The notes: generated by a model from the letters alone, not told the origin. Counted from the stretch's first letter, positions 1-9,282 are shown. The stretch: DNA of 64,000 nucleotides from Winogradskyella arenosi (GCF_003337305.1 NZ_QPJO01000003.1:124001-188000); one strand, 5' to 3'. Program-made: numbers and translations.

Positions 1-195
1 AATTACCTCTTCTTTCATTTGCATTATGTCTCTTATGCCCTCATCAATATTGTCTTACTCACTATTGTAATCATCTATTTCTTTTGCACATTTGGAGATG
101 AAAAATTATACCGCTTTAAGTATTTATTGCTGCCTTACATCTTATGGCTTTTTGTAGCGATCTCCTTAAACACCTACGTGGTTTTATACAATTAA
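1..195 (+). CDS. TspO/MBR-like membrane protein, C-terminal end only
   Basis: An open frame runs from base 1 to a TAA at 193-195, giving 64 residues of a gene that begins outside the window. The fragment is hydrophobic, with one membrane segment near residues 14-30 and a second ending in LPYILWLFVAISLNTY. This ending resembles the last helix of TspO/MBR (tryptophan-rich sensory) proteins, which bind porphyrins in the membrane. The following genes encode an SRPBCC protein and a photolyase, a combination I know from light-responsive flavobacterial clusters, which supports the call. Only the tail is seen, so the family is probable rather than certain. Confidence 0.55.
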   Translation, partial: NYLFFHLHYVSYALINIVLLTIVIIYFFCTFGDEKLYRFKYLLLPYILWLFVAISLNTYVVLYN

Positions 196-253
196 AAACT
201 TCAGTGGGCACTTTATTAATCCTTCACATCGTTTTTAATGCCATTATATTCCT

Positions 254-727
254 ATGAAAATTTATACCTTACACAAAAAGCAAAAGCTCCCTATTACAAT
301 GGATCAAGCTTGGGATTTTTTATCAGATCCGGCTAATCTAAAAATTATCACACCAGATTATATGGGCTTTCATATCCTTTCGGGGGCAGATAGACCGATG
401 TTTCCTGGTCAAATTATTCAATATATCGTTACTCCAGTGTTGGGAATAAAAACCAAATGGGTCACTGAAATTACCCACATTAAAGATCATCAGTATTTTG
501 TAGACGAACAACGCTTTGGGCCTTATGCCTTATGGCATCATAAGCATTTTATAAGAGAAATTGATGGTGGTGTAGAAATGGAAGACCTTATAGACTACAA
601 ACTTCCCCTTGGGGTATTAGGGCAACTCGCCCACCCGATACTTGTACAACCAAAATTGAATGAAATTTTTGAATACCGGACTCAGAAATTAGAAGCCTTA
701 TTTGGGACGTTTAAGGGTAAATCATAG
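254..727 (+). CDS. SRPBCC family protein
   Basis: A 157-residue soluble protein with the SRPBCC (START/Bet v1-like) layout: an N-terminal strand, then DQAWDFLSDPANLKIITPDYMGF, here read as the first helix and loop (motif DPANLKIITP), then alternating strands, and a long C-terminal helix near residues 128-150. The fold makes a hydrophobic ligand cavity; the ligand is unknown. It sits 58 bp downstream of the TspO-like gene and 53 bp upstream of the photolyase, all on one strand, so co-expression as a light or oxidative-stress group is likely. No signal peptide is seen. The family call is good; a specific function cannot be given. Confidence 0.8.
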   Translation: MKIYTLHKKQKLPITMDQAWDFLSDPANLKIITPDYMGFHILSGADRPMFPGQIIQYIVTPVLGIKTKWVTEITHIKDHQYFVDEQRFGPYALWHHKHFIREIDGGVEMEDLIDYKLPLGVLGQLAHPILVQPKLNEIFEYRTQKLEALFGTFKGKS

Positions 728-780
728 ACATTTAATTCAGCTTTATAAATTATAATAGCAAACACAGTATCAAAGTAACT

Positions 781-2085
781 ATGAGTAAAAAAGTAACTAT
801 TTTTTGGTTTCGACGCGATTTAAGATTGGATGATAACCTTGGGTTTTACGAGGCCTTAAAAGGAGAACATCCTGTTTTACCTATTTTTATATTTGACACG
901 AACATCTTGAAAGAATTACCTAAAGATGATGCACGTGTCACCTTTATCCACCAGACCTTACAGACCATGAGGCAAACACTACAAGACGATTACAACAGTA
1001 GTATTGCCCTCTTTAATGCTGAACCTGAAGCTGTATTTAAACAACTCCGTAAAGACTATGATATTGCTTCGGTCTATACCAATCACGATTATGAACCGTA
1101 TGCTACGGAAAGAGATGAAGCTATAAAAACGTTTTTAAACGCTCACGACATTGCTTTTAAAACCTATAAAGATCATGTTATTTTTGAAAAAGACGAGGTC
1201 GTAAAAAAGGATGGGGATCCTTATTTGGTTTATACCCCTTATATGCGCACCTGGAAAGAAAAGTTCAAGAACACCGACCTCAATATTTATTATACCAACT
1301 CCGTTCTTAACAACCTTATTGCACATAGCCGTCTCCCCAATTTAAGTCTTGCCGATATCGGCTTTGAAACATCATCACAAGAGATCACGCCTTATACGGT
1401 GACTCCGACTTTAATTCAGAATTATGAAGATCATAGAAATTTTCCGGCTGAAGATGCCACATCGCACCTAGGGCCACACTTACGATTTGGCACTGTAAGC
1501 ATTCGTAAAATGATAAAGAAGGCGATTTCTGAAAATAATGAAGTGTTTTGGCAGGAATTGATTTGGCGTGAATTCTTTATGCAAATACTCTGGCACTTTC
1601 CTGAAACTACCACCAAGGCCTTTAAACCAAAATACGACCGTATAGAATGGCGTTATAATGAAGACGAATTTAAAACCTGGTGCGAAGGTAAAACCGGTTA
1701 TCCTTTAGTCGATGCTGGAATGCGACAACTGAACGCTACAGGATTTATGCACAACAGAGTGCGTATGCTTGTGGGCAGTTTTCTATGCAAGCACTTGCTT
1801 ATGGATTGGCGCTTAGGTGAAGCTTATTTTGCTGAAAAATTACACGATTATGAAATGGCTAGTAATGTTGGCAATTGGCAATGGGTGGCCGGTTGTGGTG
1901 TTGATGCGGCACCCTATTTCAGAATATTTAATCCTACAACCCAGATTAAAAAATTTGATAAAGACCACGAGTACATTAAGCAATGGGTTCCGGATTATCA
2001 AGAGCTGAGCTACCCAAAACCTATGGTAGACCATAAAGAAGCAAGAGGACGCTGTTTAACCACCTATAAAGCAGCCTTAAACTAA
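781..2085 (+). CDS. phrB: Deoxyribodipyrimidine photolyase (cryptochrome/photolyase family)
   Basis: This 434-residue protein has the two photolyase domains. The N-terminal alpha/beta antenna domain begins with TIFWFRRDLRLDDNLG. The helical FAD-binding domain covers roughly residues 200-430, with TGYPLVDAGMRQLNATGFMH, NRVRMLVGSFL and ASNVGNWQWVAGCGVDAAPY, the usual FAD and lesion-pocket signature. It would repair cyclobutane pyrimidine dimers using blue light. Length and domain order are normal for class I enzymes. Cryptochrome-like signalling members share the fold, so CPD repair is the likely but not proven role. It is the last gene of the TspO-SRPBCC-photolyase group and ends before a two-way terminator. 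Confidence 0.93.
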   Translation: MSKKVTIFWFRRDLRLDDNLGFYEALKGEHPVLPIFIFDTNILKELPKDDARVTFIHQTLQTMRQTLQDDYNSSIALFNAEPEAVFKQLRKDYDIASVYTNHDYEPYATERDEAIKTFLNAHDIAFKTYKDHVIFEKDEVVKKDGDPYLVYTPYMRTWKEKFKNTDLNIYYTNSVLNNLIAHSRLPNLSLADIGFETSSQEITPYTVTPTLIQNYEDHRNFPAEDATSHLGPHLRFGTVSIRKMIKKAISENNEVFWQELIWREFFMQILWHFPETTTKAFKPKYDRIEWRYNEDEFKTWCEGKTGYPLVDAGMRQLNATGFMHNRVRMLVGSFLCKHLLMDWRLGEAYFAEKLHDYEMASNVGNWQWVAGCGVDAAPYFRIFNPTTQIKKFDKDHEYIKQWVPDYQELSYPKPMVDHKEARGRCLTTYKAALN

Positions 2086-2213
2086 AGCTTCAAAAGCCAT
2101 CTTAAAGATGAGTGTATTCGATTTTAGCTTAGGTTTTGTATTAAGTTATCGCCCTGATCCGAACTATCGATTCTTGAGTAAATTCAGAATCTAACATTAA
2201 ATTATAACCCATA

Positions 2214-2251
2214 AAAAAAACGCTTTAAGGATTTCCCTAAAGCGTTTTTTA
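2214..2251. terminator. Two-way intrinsic terminator between phrB and murA
   Basis: The arms CGCTTTA (2221-2227) and TAAAGCG (2238-2244) pair, flanked by an A-run on the left and a T-run on the right. It can therefore stop transcription from the photolyase on the plus strand and murA on the minus strand, which converge here. Confidence 0.8.
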
Positions 2252-2277
2252 TATCAATTGTATGATATTAAAAAGGA

Positions 2278-3594
2278 TTAATTTCCCTCTACACGTTCAA
2301 TTTTAGCACCAATAGCTCTTAAACGTTCATCTATATTTTCATAACCTCTATCAATCTGCTCAATATTATGAATGATTGATGTTCCTTTTGCCGATAAAGC
2401 GGCAATTAATAAAGAAACCCCAGCTCTGATATCTGGTGATGTCATCGTGGTTGCTTTTAATGTGGATTTAAAATCGTGACCAATAACCGTTGCACGGTGC
2501 GGATCACAAAGAATAATCTTAGCGCCCATGTCAATCAATTTATCGACAAAGAACAAACGACTTTCAAACATTTTTTGGTGTACAATAGCACTTCCTCTTG
2601 CTTGGGTTAATACCGTTAAGATAATACTCAATAAATCTGGAGTAAATCCAGGCCAAGGCGCATCAGAAATGGTTAAAATAGAGCCATCAATAAAATTCTG
2701 AACCTCATAGCCGTCGGTATGTGCTGGGATATGGATATCATCACCTTGACGTTCTACGGTAATTCCTATTTTTCTAAAGACACTAGGAATCACGCCTAAA
2801 TCGTCCCAACTCACATTGGTGATGGTTAATTCACTCTTTGTCATTGCAGCAAGACCAATCCAACTTCCAATTTCAATCATATCCGGAAGCATACGATGTT
2901 CGGTTCCACCAAGAACTTCAACACCTTCAATGGTCAGAAGATTAGAACCAACACCAGAAATTTTAGCTCCCATACGGTTCAACATCTTACAAAGTTGTTG
3001 CAAATACGGTTCGCAGGCTGCGTTATAAATGGTTGTTGTTCCTTCTGCCATAACTGCCGCCATAACAATATTAGCGGTTCCTGTTACAGAAGCTTCATCT
3101 AAAAGCATATACGTTCCTTTCAGCTTATCTGCTTCTACACCATAAAACAATTCTTCTCTGTTGTAGCGAAACTTTGCACCTAAGTTAATAAAGCCTTCAA
3201 AATGGGTATCTAAACGACGACGACCAATTTTATCACCTCCTGGCTTAGGAATATACCCCTTTCCAAAACGCGCTAATAAAGGCCCAACAATCATAATAGA
3301 TCCTCTTAATCCTTTACCGTCTTCCTTAAATTCTGGTGACTCTAAATAGGCTAAGTTAAGATCGTCTGCTTTAAACGTATACGACCCTTTCCCTAATTTA
3401 TTGATTTTAACCCCAAGCTTTTTTAATAAAGCGATCAGTTTGTTAACATCAATAATATCTGGAATGTTATCTATTTTTATTTCCTCTGCAGTTAATAAGA
3501 CTGCACATAAGATTTGTAATGCTTCGTTTTTGGCACCTTGAGGCTGAATTTTCCCTTTTAAACGGTGGCCTCCTTCAATTTTAAATGTACTCAT
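2278..3594 (-). CDS. murA: UDP-N-acetylglucosamine 1-carboxyvinyltransferase
   Basis: MurA (438 residues) catalyses the first committed step of peptidoglycan synthesis in the cytoplasm, transferring enolpyruvate from PEP to UDP-GlcNAc. Lys22-Asn23 lie in GAKNEALQI, matching the substrate-binding KN pair. The active-site loop reads PKPGGDKIGRRRLDTH: Asp121 occupies the place of the catalytic Cys (Cys115 in E. coli), which is the residue alkylated by fosfomycin. The Asp form is known in several naturally fosfomycin-resistant MurA enzymes. Length is normal. The gene lies 6 bp downstream of the DUF4290 gene and is probably transcribed with it. Confidence 0.96.
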   Translation of the reverse strand: MSTFKIEGGHRLKGKIQPQGAKNEALQILCAVLLTAEEIKIDNIPDIIDVNKLIALLKKLGVKINKLGKGSYTFKADDLNLAYLESPEFKEDGKGLRGSIMIVGPLLARFGKGYIPKPGGDKIGRRRLDTHFEGFINLGAKFRYNREELFYGVEADKLKGTYMLLDEASVTGTANIVMAAVMAEGTTTIYNAACEPYLQQLCKMLNRMGAKISGVGSNLLTIEGVEVLGGTEHRMLPDMIEIGSWIGLAAMTKSELTITNVSWDDLGVIPSVFRKIGITVERQGDDIHIPAHTDGYEVQNFIDGSILTISDAPWPGFTPDLLSIILTVLTQARGSAIVHQKMFESRLFFVDKLIDMGAKIILCDPHRATVIGHDFKSTLKATTMTSPDIRAGVSLLIAALSAKGTSIIHNIEQIDRGYENIDERLRAIGAKIERVEGN

Positions 3595-3600
3595 TCCTTC

Positions 3601-4260
3601 TTAGTAACGTTTTCTGTTATTAGAGTATTTCTTCTTGTTTGTGGTATTGCTTTTTTTACTAGAGTTACTTTTACTCCCGTATTTAGATTTGGTACGCATT
3701 AAACTACTCGCGTCACTAAGATCTTCTTTGGTGTTCTTAAGGTTAATGTTCCCTCCAGAAAGTTCAAATAAGTGATCATAAATCACATCATCTTCCACAG
3801 TATCTTTATTCCAATTTAGGAAACATTTTTTCATATGATTCGCAATTGTAAAGGTCAAGGCTTCTTTAAGTTCTCCTTCCTCCCAACTCACTGCCACATC
3901 GATCATTGTTTTTATATTATTCCCATAAAAACGATATTTAGGATGATTTTGCGGATATTTTAACGGCTCTGGTCGCGCTAAAATTTCCTCTTTAGAAGGC
4001 ATACCATAAGGGGCATCAACGTCTATGTCAAAATTGGCCATTATAAATAACTGATCCCATAACTTATGCTGAAAATCAGGCACGTCTCTAAGGTGCGGCT
4101 GCAAATTCCCCATTACAGAAATGATTGCTTTTGCCACTTTATTACGCTCTTCTTTAGTTTCGCGCGATTTGGCATGATTAATCATCTTTTGGAGATGACG
4201 TCCGTATTCTGGAATAATTAAATGCTCGCGCTCTGTGTTGTATTCTAAATCGTCAATCAA
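3601..4260 (-). CDS. DUF4290 family protein
   Basis: A soluble protein of 219 residues, conserved in Bacteroidetes and of unknown function. The frame is open up to an ATG at 4329, but family members begin at the (M)IDDLEYNTEREHLIIPEYG motif, so the TTG at 4260 is the more likely start; the 23 extra residues look unlike the family. The body holds PEYGRHLQKM, a helical core and PKYRFYGNNI, and the last 40 residues are Ser/Lys/Asn-rich and probably disordered. It precedes murA by 6 bp and follows DUF493, an arrangement that suggests a housekeeping role, but none is established. Confidence 0.8.
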   Translation of the reverse strand: MIDDLEYNTEREHLIIPEYGRHLQKMINHAKSRETKEERNKVAKAIISVMGNLQPHLRDVPDFQHKLWDQLFIMANFDIDVDAPYGMPSKEEILARPEPLKYPQNHPKYRFYGNNIKTMIDVAVSWEEGELKEALTFTIANHMKKCFLNWNKDTVEDDVIYDHLFELSGGNINLKNTKEDLSDASSLMRTKSKYGSKSNSSKKSNTTNKKKYSNNRKRY

Positions 4261-4360
4261 AATTATAAAATGTAAAAAATGTGTAGTGTCTAAATCGTTA
4301 AAACCCGTAGTCTCTAGGTTTGGTTGCAAAGTACAAAAAAATACCTAGCCTAAAAGGAAT

Positions 4361-4654
4361 TTACAAGGAAATTACGCCTTCTACGTTTTCTGCGACCTCT
4401 TTGTATTTTGCAATTACAGCTTCTGGGTCTTTCATTTTAACGTTTATAGAGACACTTGTGTATTTCCCATTTTTAGATTCGGTGGTCGTTATAACGGCTC
4501 CAAGGTTATCAAATAAGGCATCGATATGATTGACTCCTGATCCCGCTGTAAGCACAATAAATTTATATAAGTATTCCGATGGCCATTGGGCCGTATCGTA
4601 AAGTTGAGATTTTAATTTGTCGTAAAACTCGTCTGTTTTTTTAGAATTATCCAT
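4361..4654 (-). CDS. DUF493 (YbeD-like) family protein
   Basis: A 97-residue protein with the ACT-like alpha/beta sandwich of the DUF493 family: an N-terminal helix, YLYKFIVLTAGSGVNHIDALF, then GKYTSVSINVKMKDPEAVIAKY. In proteobacteria, YbeD sits beside lipoate synthesis genes, but its role is not settled and no lipoate gene is present here. It is the first gene of the minus-strand DUF493-DUF4290-murA series and is divergent from the ATPase-recQ-fmt operon, with a 78-bp AT-rich intergenic region between them. Confidence 0.85.
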   Translation of the reverse strand: MDNSKKTDEFYDKLKSQLYDTAQWPSEYLYKFIVLTAGSGVNHIDALFDNLGAVITTTESKNGKYTSVSINVKMKDPEAVIAKYKEVAENVEGVISL

Positions 4655-4732
4655 ATTGAAATTTTTCAGTTGTAAAGATACGCTTAACTTTACATTTTTA
4701 TATTTTATTTTTATATCAAAAATATTGCCAAT

Positions 4733-5272
4733 TTGAATCCAAAGAAAATAGTTATTGCCGGAGGGCCTGGAACAGGGAAAACCACGCTTATAAATGAGCT
4801 AAAACAGCGTCAGTATGTGTGCTATGATGAAATATCGAGACAAGTGACCTTACAAGCTAGAAAAGAAGGTATTGAACAACTTTTTTTAACCGAACCTCTA
4901 CGCTTTAGTGAGAAACTTTTAGAAGGAAGAGCCCAACAATTTAGAGATGCTGACAAAGAGACCGATCCCCTTGTCTTTTTAGATCGTGGCCTACCCGATG
5001 TCATTGCTTATATGGATTATATTGGAGATCGCTACCCCGATCATTTTGTGGCAACCTGTGAAGCCCATAAGTATAATGCCATTTTTGTTTTAGCACCATG
5101 GCAAGACATTTTTACAAGTGATAGCGAACGTTACGAAAGTTTTGAAGAGGCCATTGAAATTCACAATCACTTATTACAGACCTATAAGCGTTTTGGTTAT
5201 CAATTAATTGACGTCCCTTTTGGAAGTGTAGATGCTAGAGTTGATTTTATTCTAGGCGCTTTAAATACATAA
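4733..5272 (+). CDS. NadR-like AAA family ATPase (AAA_28)
   Basis: A 179-residue P-loop protein. The Walker A motif GGPGTGKTT is at about residues 10-18, and VFLDRGLPDVIAYMDY gives the Walker B-like Asp region typical of the AAA_28 group, which resembles the kinase part of NadR. It may be a small nucleotide or nucleoside kinase; the substrate is unknown. Translation begins at a TTG (4733-4735), since no in-frame ATG precedes the P-loop. It is the first gene of a tight operon: recQ begins 2 bp after its stop, and fmt follows with an overlap. Confidence 0.82.
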   Translation: MNPKKIVIAGGPGTGKTTLINELKQRQYVCYDEISRQVTLQARKEGIEQLFLTEPLRFSEKLLEGRAQQFRDADKETDPLVFLDRGLPDVIAYMDYIGDRYPDHFVATCEAHKYNAIFVLAPWQDIFTSDSERYESFEEAIEIHNHLLQTYKRFGYQLIDVPFGSVDARVDFILGALNT

Positions 5273-5274
5273 AA

Positions 5275-7170
5275 ATGCATCCTTTAGAAGTATTAGAACG
5301 CTATTGGAACCACACCTCCTTTAGACCGTTTCAGGAAGACATTATCAACTCGGTTTTAAACCGAGAAGATACCTTTGCACTGCTCCCAACCGGAGGAGGG
5401 AAATCGGTATGTTTTCAGATTCCGGCTTTAATACAAGATGGAATTTGTATTGTGGTCTCTCCTTTGATTGCCTTAATGCGCGATCAAGTCAATACTTTAA
5501 AGGCCAAAGGCATTAAAGCCATTGCGCTAACTTCTGGAATGTCTTATAAAGATTTAGACACCCAACTAGACAACTGCATTTACGGGAATTATAAGTTTCT
5601 CTACCTCTCTCCTGAGCGTTTACAACAAACCTTAGTGCAAGATCGTATACAGCGTATGCGGGTTAATTTAATTGCTGTAGATGAAGCCCATTGTATTAGT
5701 CAATGGGGTAATGATTTTAGACCCGCTTACAAAAACATTACCATTTTAAGAGAAATGCATCCCCATGTAAATTGTATAGCCCTTACGGCTACGGCTAAGC
5801 ATACAGTGGTGGATGATATTGTTGAAAATCTTGACTTTATTAATCCTAAGATTTTTAAGGCTTCTTTTGCGAGACCTAATATTTCTTATCAGGTGATGCA
5901 TGCGGAGGATAAGCTGTATCAGTTAGATTATTTATTGAACAACTACCCTGGCGCTTCTATTATTTACGTTAGAAATCGCAGGGCAACCACCAATATTGAC
6001 AATTATTTAAAATCGAAAGGCTTCTCCTCTACCTTTTATCACGGCGGAATTACGAATAAAGAAAAACAAGACCGCTTATACCAATGGAGCCATGGTCAAA
6101 CCCGTATTATGGTGGCTACTACCGCTTTTGGAATGGGTATTGACAAGGCCAACGTGCGTACCGTGATCCATTTTAATTTGCCAGAGAGTCTAGAGAGTTA
6201 TTATCAAGAAGCAGGGCGTGCTGGCCGAGATGGACAATTAGCACATGCTTTTGTTTTAAAACAAACTATAGATGAAGATCATCTGCGCAGTCAGTTTTTA
6301 GGGACCTTACCGTCCGTTAAATTCGTAAAAACAGTTTATAACCGCTTGTGCAATTATTTTCAAATATCATATGGTGAAGGTGAAAATACCATGCATCAAT
6401 TCGATTTTAGATCGTTTTGCAGCCATTACAAGCTTAATACAAGCATGACTTATAACGCCCTGTTGTTATTAGACCGAAATGCCATTATTACCTTAAACCA
6501 AAATTATAATTTTAGAACCAAAATACAATTTATCACCACCAACACGGTCTTGTTTCAATATTTAGAAAGACATCTCGATTTAAATATTTTAGTAAAGGTT
6601 TTGTTACGCACCTATGGTGGTATTTTTGATTATGACACCAAGGTGAATCTGAACTTAATTGTTTCAAAAGCAAAACTTTCAGAAAAACAAGTCATTGCAC
6701 AGTTACAACGCTTAGAAAAAGATGAAGTCATCCGCTTACAAATGGCCGACACCGATTCCGAAGTGACCTTCTTAAAACCTCGAGAAGACGATATTACCAT
6801 TAATCCGATTGCCAAAACCATTAAGCATCAGCATACCTTAAAACACCAGCAAATAGAATCGGTTATTCGCTACATAAAAAATGATCAGGTATGCAAAAGC
6901 CAACAACTCCTTCATTATTTTGGAGAACCGAGCAAGACCCCTTGTGGAATTTGTTCCGTTTGCAAAGCTAAAACTGCTACGACACCGCCCACAGCAACAA
7001 CGCCTTTAGAATTACAGATCACAAAGGCTTTAGCGCAACAAGCCTTATCCTCGCGGCAATTATTACAACAACTAGAGTGCTCTCAAGAGCACTTATTAGA
7101 AGCATTAAAAAGGCTCTTAGCCTTAAAAAAGATAAAATTAACACACGCTAACACCTACATATTAGAATGA
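5275..7170 (+). CDS. recQ: ATP-dependent DNA helicase RecQ
   Basis: A superfamily 2 3'-5' DNA helicase of 631 residues acting in recombination and fork repair. Walker A is LLPTGGGKSVCFQIPAL (near residues 37-53), the DEAH box is VDEAHCISQWGNDFRP (near 133-148), and motif VI is QEAGRAGRDGQ. The RecQ C-terminal zinc module is only partly visible as CGICSVC near residue 560. The tail looks like a winged helix with no recognisable HRDC domain, so this is a short RecQ of the type common in Bacteroidetes. It starts 2 bp after the ATPase gene and its TGA overlaps the fmt start in an ATGA, indicating translational coupling. Confidence 0.93.
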   Translation: MHPLEVLERYWNHTSFRPFQEDIINSVLNREDTFALLPTGGGKSVCFQIPALIQDGICIVVSPLIALMRDQVNTLKAKGIKAIALTSGMSYKDLDTQLDNCIYGNYKFLYLSPERLQQTLVQDRIQRMRVNLIAVDEAHCISQWGNDFRPAYKNITILREMHPHVNCIALTATAKHTVVDDIVENLDFINPKIFKASFARPNISYQVMHAEDKLYQLDYLLNNYPGASIIYVRNRRATTNIDNYLKSKGFSSTFYHGGITNKEKQDRLYQWSHGQTRIMVATTAFGMGIDKANVRTVIHFNLPESLESYYQEAGRAGRDGQLAHAFVLKQTIDEDHLRSQFLGTLPSVKFVKTVYNRLCNYFQISYGEGENTMHQFDFRSFCSHYKLNTSMTYNALLLLDRNAIITLNQNYNFRTKIQFITTNTVLFQYLERHLDLNILVKVLLRTYGGIFDYDTKVNLNLIVSKAKLSEKQVIAQLQRLEKDEVIRLQMADTDSEVTFLKPREDDITINPIAKTIKHQHTLKHQQIESVIRYIKNDQVCKSQQLLHYFGEPSKTPCGICSVCKAKTATTPPTATTPLELQITKALAQQALSSRQLLQQLECSQEHLLEALKRLLALKKIKLTHANTYILE

Positions 7171-8126
7171 CAGACCAACGCGACTTACGAATTGTATTTA
7201 TGGGCACGCCCGATTTTGCCGTAGCGACTTTAAAAGCCCTTATAGACCACAAGTATAATGTGGTTGGCGTTATTACAGCGCCAGATCGCCCTGCAGGACG
7301 CGGTCAGAAATTGAGAGCTTCCGCTGTAAAAGAATTTGCCGTAAAGGAAGGGCTCAATATTTTACAACCTACCAACCTAAAAGCAGAATCGTTTTTGGAA
7401 GACTTACGTGCCTTAAACGCCAACTTGCAAATTATTGTAGCGTTTAGAATGCTCCCTAAAGTGGTATGGCAAATGCCCGAATATGGTACGTTTAATCTGC
7501 ACGCGTCATTACTTCCACAATACCGAGGTGCGGCCCCAATACATTGGGCGATTATAAACGGGGAAACCCAAACCGGTATTACCACATTCTTTATAGATGA
7601 AAAGATTGATACAGGAGCGGTTATTATGAGTGATGCCGTTGTTATAGGTCCTACCACAACGGTTGGAGCCCTGCATGACACTTTAATGATTAAAGGAAGT
7701 GCCTTGGTTATAAAAACGGTTGAGCAGATTGAAAACCAAACGGTGACTACCACAGTACAACCGCAGACAGACGATTTAAAAACAGCCTATAAGCTGAATA
7801 GAGATAATTGTAAAATTGACTGGAGTTTACCTATAGACACGATTTACAATAAGATACGCGGATTAAACCCATTTCCTGCGGCTTGGTGCTTCTTAGAACA
7901 AAACGAATCAAAGCCTTTATCGGTTAAAATTTATGGCGTAGAAAAACTAGAAGCTGTTCATAATTTTGAAGCGGGTCAATTATTTGCAACTAAAGACACG
8001 TTAAAGGTAGCCTGCCAAGGGGGATACATTAACCTGTTAGAAATTCAGCTCCCAGGAAAACGAAAAATGAAAGTTAAATCATTATTAAATGGGTTTGAAT
8101 TTTTAGAAGGCGCAAAACTCTCGTAA
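7167..8126 (+). CDS. fmt: Methionyl-tRNA formyltransferase
   Basis: Fmt (319 residues) formylates the initiator Met-tRNA using 10-formyl-tetrahydrofolate. The N-terminal formyltransferase domain begins RIVFMGTPDFAVATL; the catalytic segment FNLHASLLPQYRGAAPIHWA carries the conserved Asn and His, and DEKIDTGAVI carries the catalytic Asp region. A C-terminal OB-like domain follows from about residue 205, including RGLNPFPAAWC. The start overlaps the recQ stop by 4 bp (ATGA). No peptide deformylase gene is adjacent. Confidence 0.95.
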   Translation: MTDQRDLRIVFMGTPDFAVATLKALIDHKYNVVGVITAPDRPAGRGQKLRASAVKEFAVKEGLNILQPTNLKAESFLEDLRALNANLQIIVAFRMLPKVVWQMPEYGTFNLHASLLPQYRGAAPIHWAIINGETQTGITTFFIDEKIDTGAVIMSDAVVIGPTTTVGALHDTLMIKGSALVIKTVEQIENQTVTTTVQPQTDDLKTAYKLNRDNCKIDWSLPIDTIYNKIRGLNPFPAAWCFLEQNESKPLSVKIYGVEKLEAVHNFEAGQLFATKDTLKVACQGGYINLLEIQLPGKRKMKVKSLLNGFEFLEGAKLS

Positions 8127-8230
8127 ACCCCTATGTTCATTGGTTTTATAAAAAACCCGATGAAATACATATCATTTATTAACAAATTATCGAAGTTATT
8201 AACAATCCCCTCTATTTCCCTTGCTATTAC

Positions 8231-8260
8231 TTGTGTAGCTTAATTTTCCTGATAAATTTG
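8231..8260 (+). promoter_or_regulatory. Bacteroidetes-type promoter for the HU gene
   Basis: TTG at 8231-8233, a 19-nt spacer, and TAAATTTG at 8253-8260 match the Bacteroidetes sigma factor consensus (-33 TTTG, -7 TAnnTTTG). The predicted start near 8267 leaves a leader of about 58 nt before the HU start codon. Confidence 0.7.
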
Positions 8261-8324
8261 TGTACGGCTTTAAAAAAATAATCACTTTTATAACCGGTAT
8301 TTTAACAATTTAAACTTAATATTT

Positions 8325-8597
8325 ATGAACAAAACAGATTTAATCAACGGAATGGCAGAAAATGCAGGAATCACAAAGGCAGCTGCTAAAAAAGCATTAG
8401 ATTCATTATTAATTGATATTGAAGGTGCTTTACAAAAAGGAAACAGAGTATCTTTAGTTGGTTTTGGTTCTTGGTCCGTATCAAAAAGAGCCGCAAGAGA
8501 CGGAAGAAATCCACAAACAGGAAAAACAATAAAAATTAAAGCAAAAAATGTTGTGAAATTTAAGGCAGGTTCTGACTTAAGTAACGCTGTAAACTAA
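8325..8597 (+). CDS. hup: HU family DNA-binding protein
   Basis: A 90-residue histone-like protein that bends and compacts DNA as a dimer. It begins MNKTDLINGMAENAGITKAAA (shown in part: MNKTDLINGMAENAGI), has the helical dimer core, then GFGSWSVSKRAARDGRNPQT, the beta-arm signature with the GRNPQTG turn that inserts into the minor groove. Length is exactly typical. It has its own promoter (8231-8260) and a strong terminator (8622-8648), so it is a single-gene transcription unit. Confidence 0.95.
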   Translation: MNKTDLINGMAENAGITKAAAKKALDSLLIDIEGALQKGNRVSLVGFGSWSVSKRAARDGRNPQTGKTIKIKAKNVVKFKAGSDLSNAVN

Positions 8598-8621
8598 GCA
8601 TTTTTTTGGTTTCAAATATAG

Positions 8622-8648
8622 AACCTGCTCTATGAGCAGGTTTTTTTT
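8622..8648 (+). terminator. Intrinsic terminator of the HU gene
   Basis: AACCTGCTC and GAGCAGGTT form a 9-bp stem around a 3-nt loop (8622-8642), followed by an uninterrupted T-run. It lies 25 bp past the HU stop. Confidence 0.9.
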
Positions 8649-8727
8649 ATCTTAATTTAAATGGTATTTAGTTGGTTTTTTAACAAAAAAAACATAGATT
8701 TAAAGAACTAATTATAGACTATTTAAG

Positions 8728-9282
8728 ATGAACAAACCCGAAAAAGGCAATTTACTCATTGCCGAACCTTCCATTATCGGTGATATTTCATTCAATCGTG
8801 CTGTGATTCTCTTAGCGGATCACAACCCTTTAGGATCTGTTGGGTTTATTTTAAATAAACCTTTAAACTACAATCTTAAAGATCTCATTGAAGGCACAGA
8901 ATCTGATTTCCCGGTATATAATGGTGGTCCCGTAGAACAAGACAATTTGTACTTTATTCACAAATCACCAGAGCTCATACCCAATAGCGTTGAAATCTCT
9001 CACGGCATTTTTTGGGGTGGCGATTTTAGTATCGTTTTAAACCTTATTAACCGTGGTGAAATTTCTAATGAAGACATTCGTTTCTTCTTAGGCTATTCCG
9101 GCTGGGATGAGCAGCAATTAGACCATGAACTTGCCTCTAATGCTTGGTTAATTTCAGAAAATATTTACCACAACCAAATCATTTCTAAATCTTGTAATAG
9201 CTTTTGGCGTGAAAAGATGTTAGAACTGGGTGGCGATTATAGTATTTGGTCTAATGCCCCAGAAAACCCAAGCTATAATTAA
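8728..9282 (+). CDS. YqgE/AlgH family protein
   Basis: A 184-residue UPF0301 (YqgE/AlgH) protein. Diagnostic segments are GNLLIAEPSIIGDISFNRAV at the N-terminus, SVGFILNKPL, YNGGPVEQDNLYFIH and FLGYSGWDEQQLDHEL. The family is widespread and folds as an alpha/beta protein; its biochemical role is unknown, although AlgH was first linked to alginate regulation in Pseudomonas. There is no signal peptide. It lies between HU and the aminotransferase gene in an order I recognise from flavobacterial genomes. Confidence 0.92.
   Translation: MNKPEKGNLLIAEPSIIGDISFNRAVILLADHNPLGSVGFILNKPLNYNLKDLIEGTESDFPVYNGGPVEQDNLYFIHKSPELIPNSVEISHGIFWGGDFSIVLNLINRGEISNEDIRFFLGYSGWDEQQLDHELASNAWLISENIYHNQIISKSCNSFWREKMLELGGDYSIWSNAPENPSYN

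Noticed and set aside
4260..4329. ATG at 4329 as the DUF4290 start
   Set aside because: The extra 23 residues do not resemble the family, whose members begin at the IDDLEYNT motif; TTG at 4260 is preferred.
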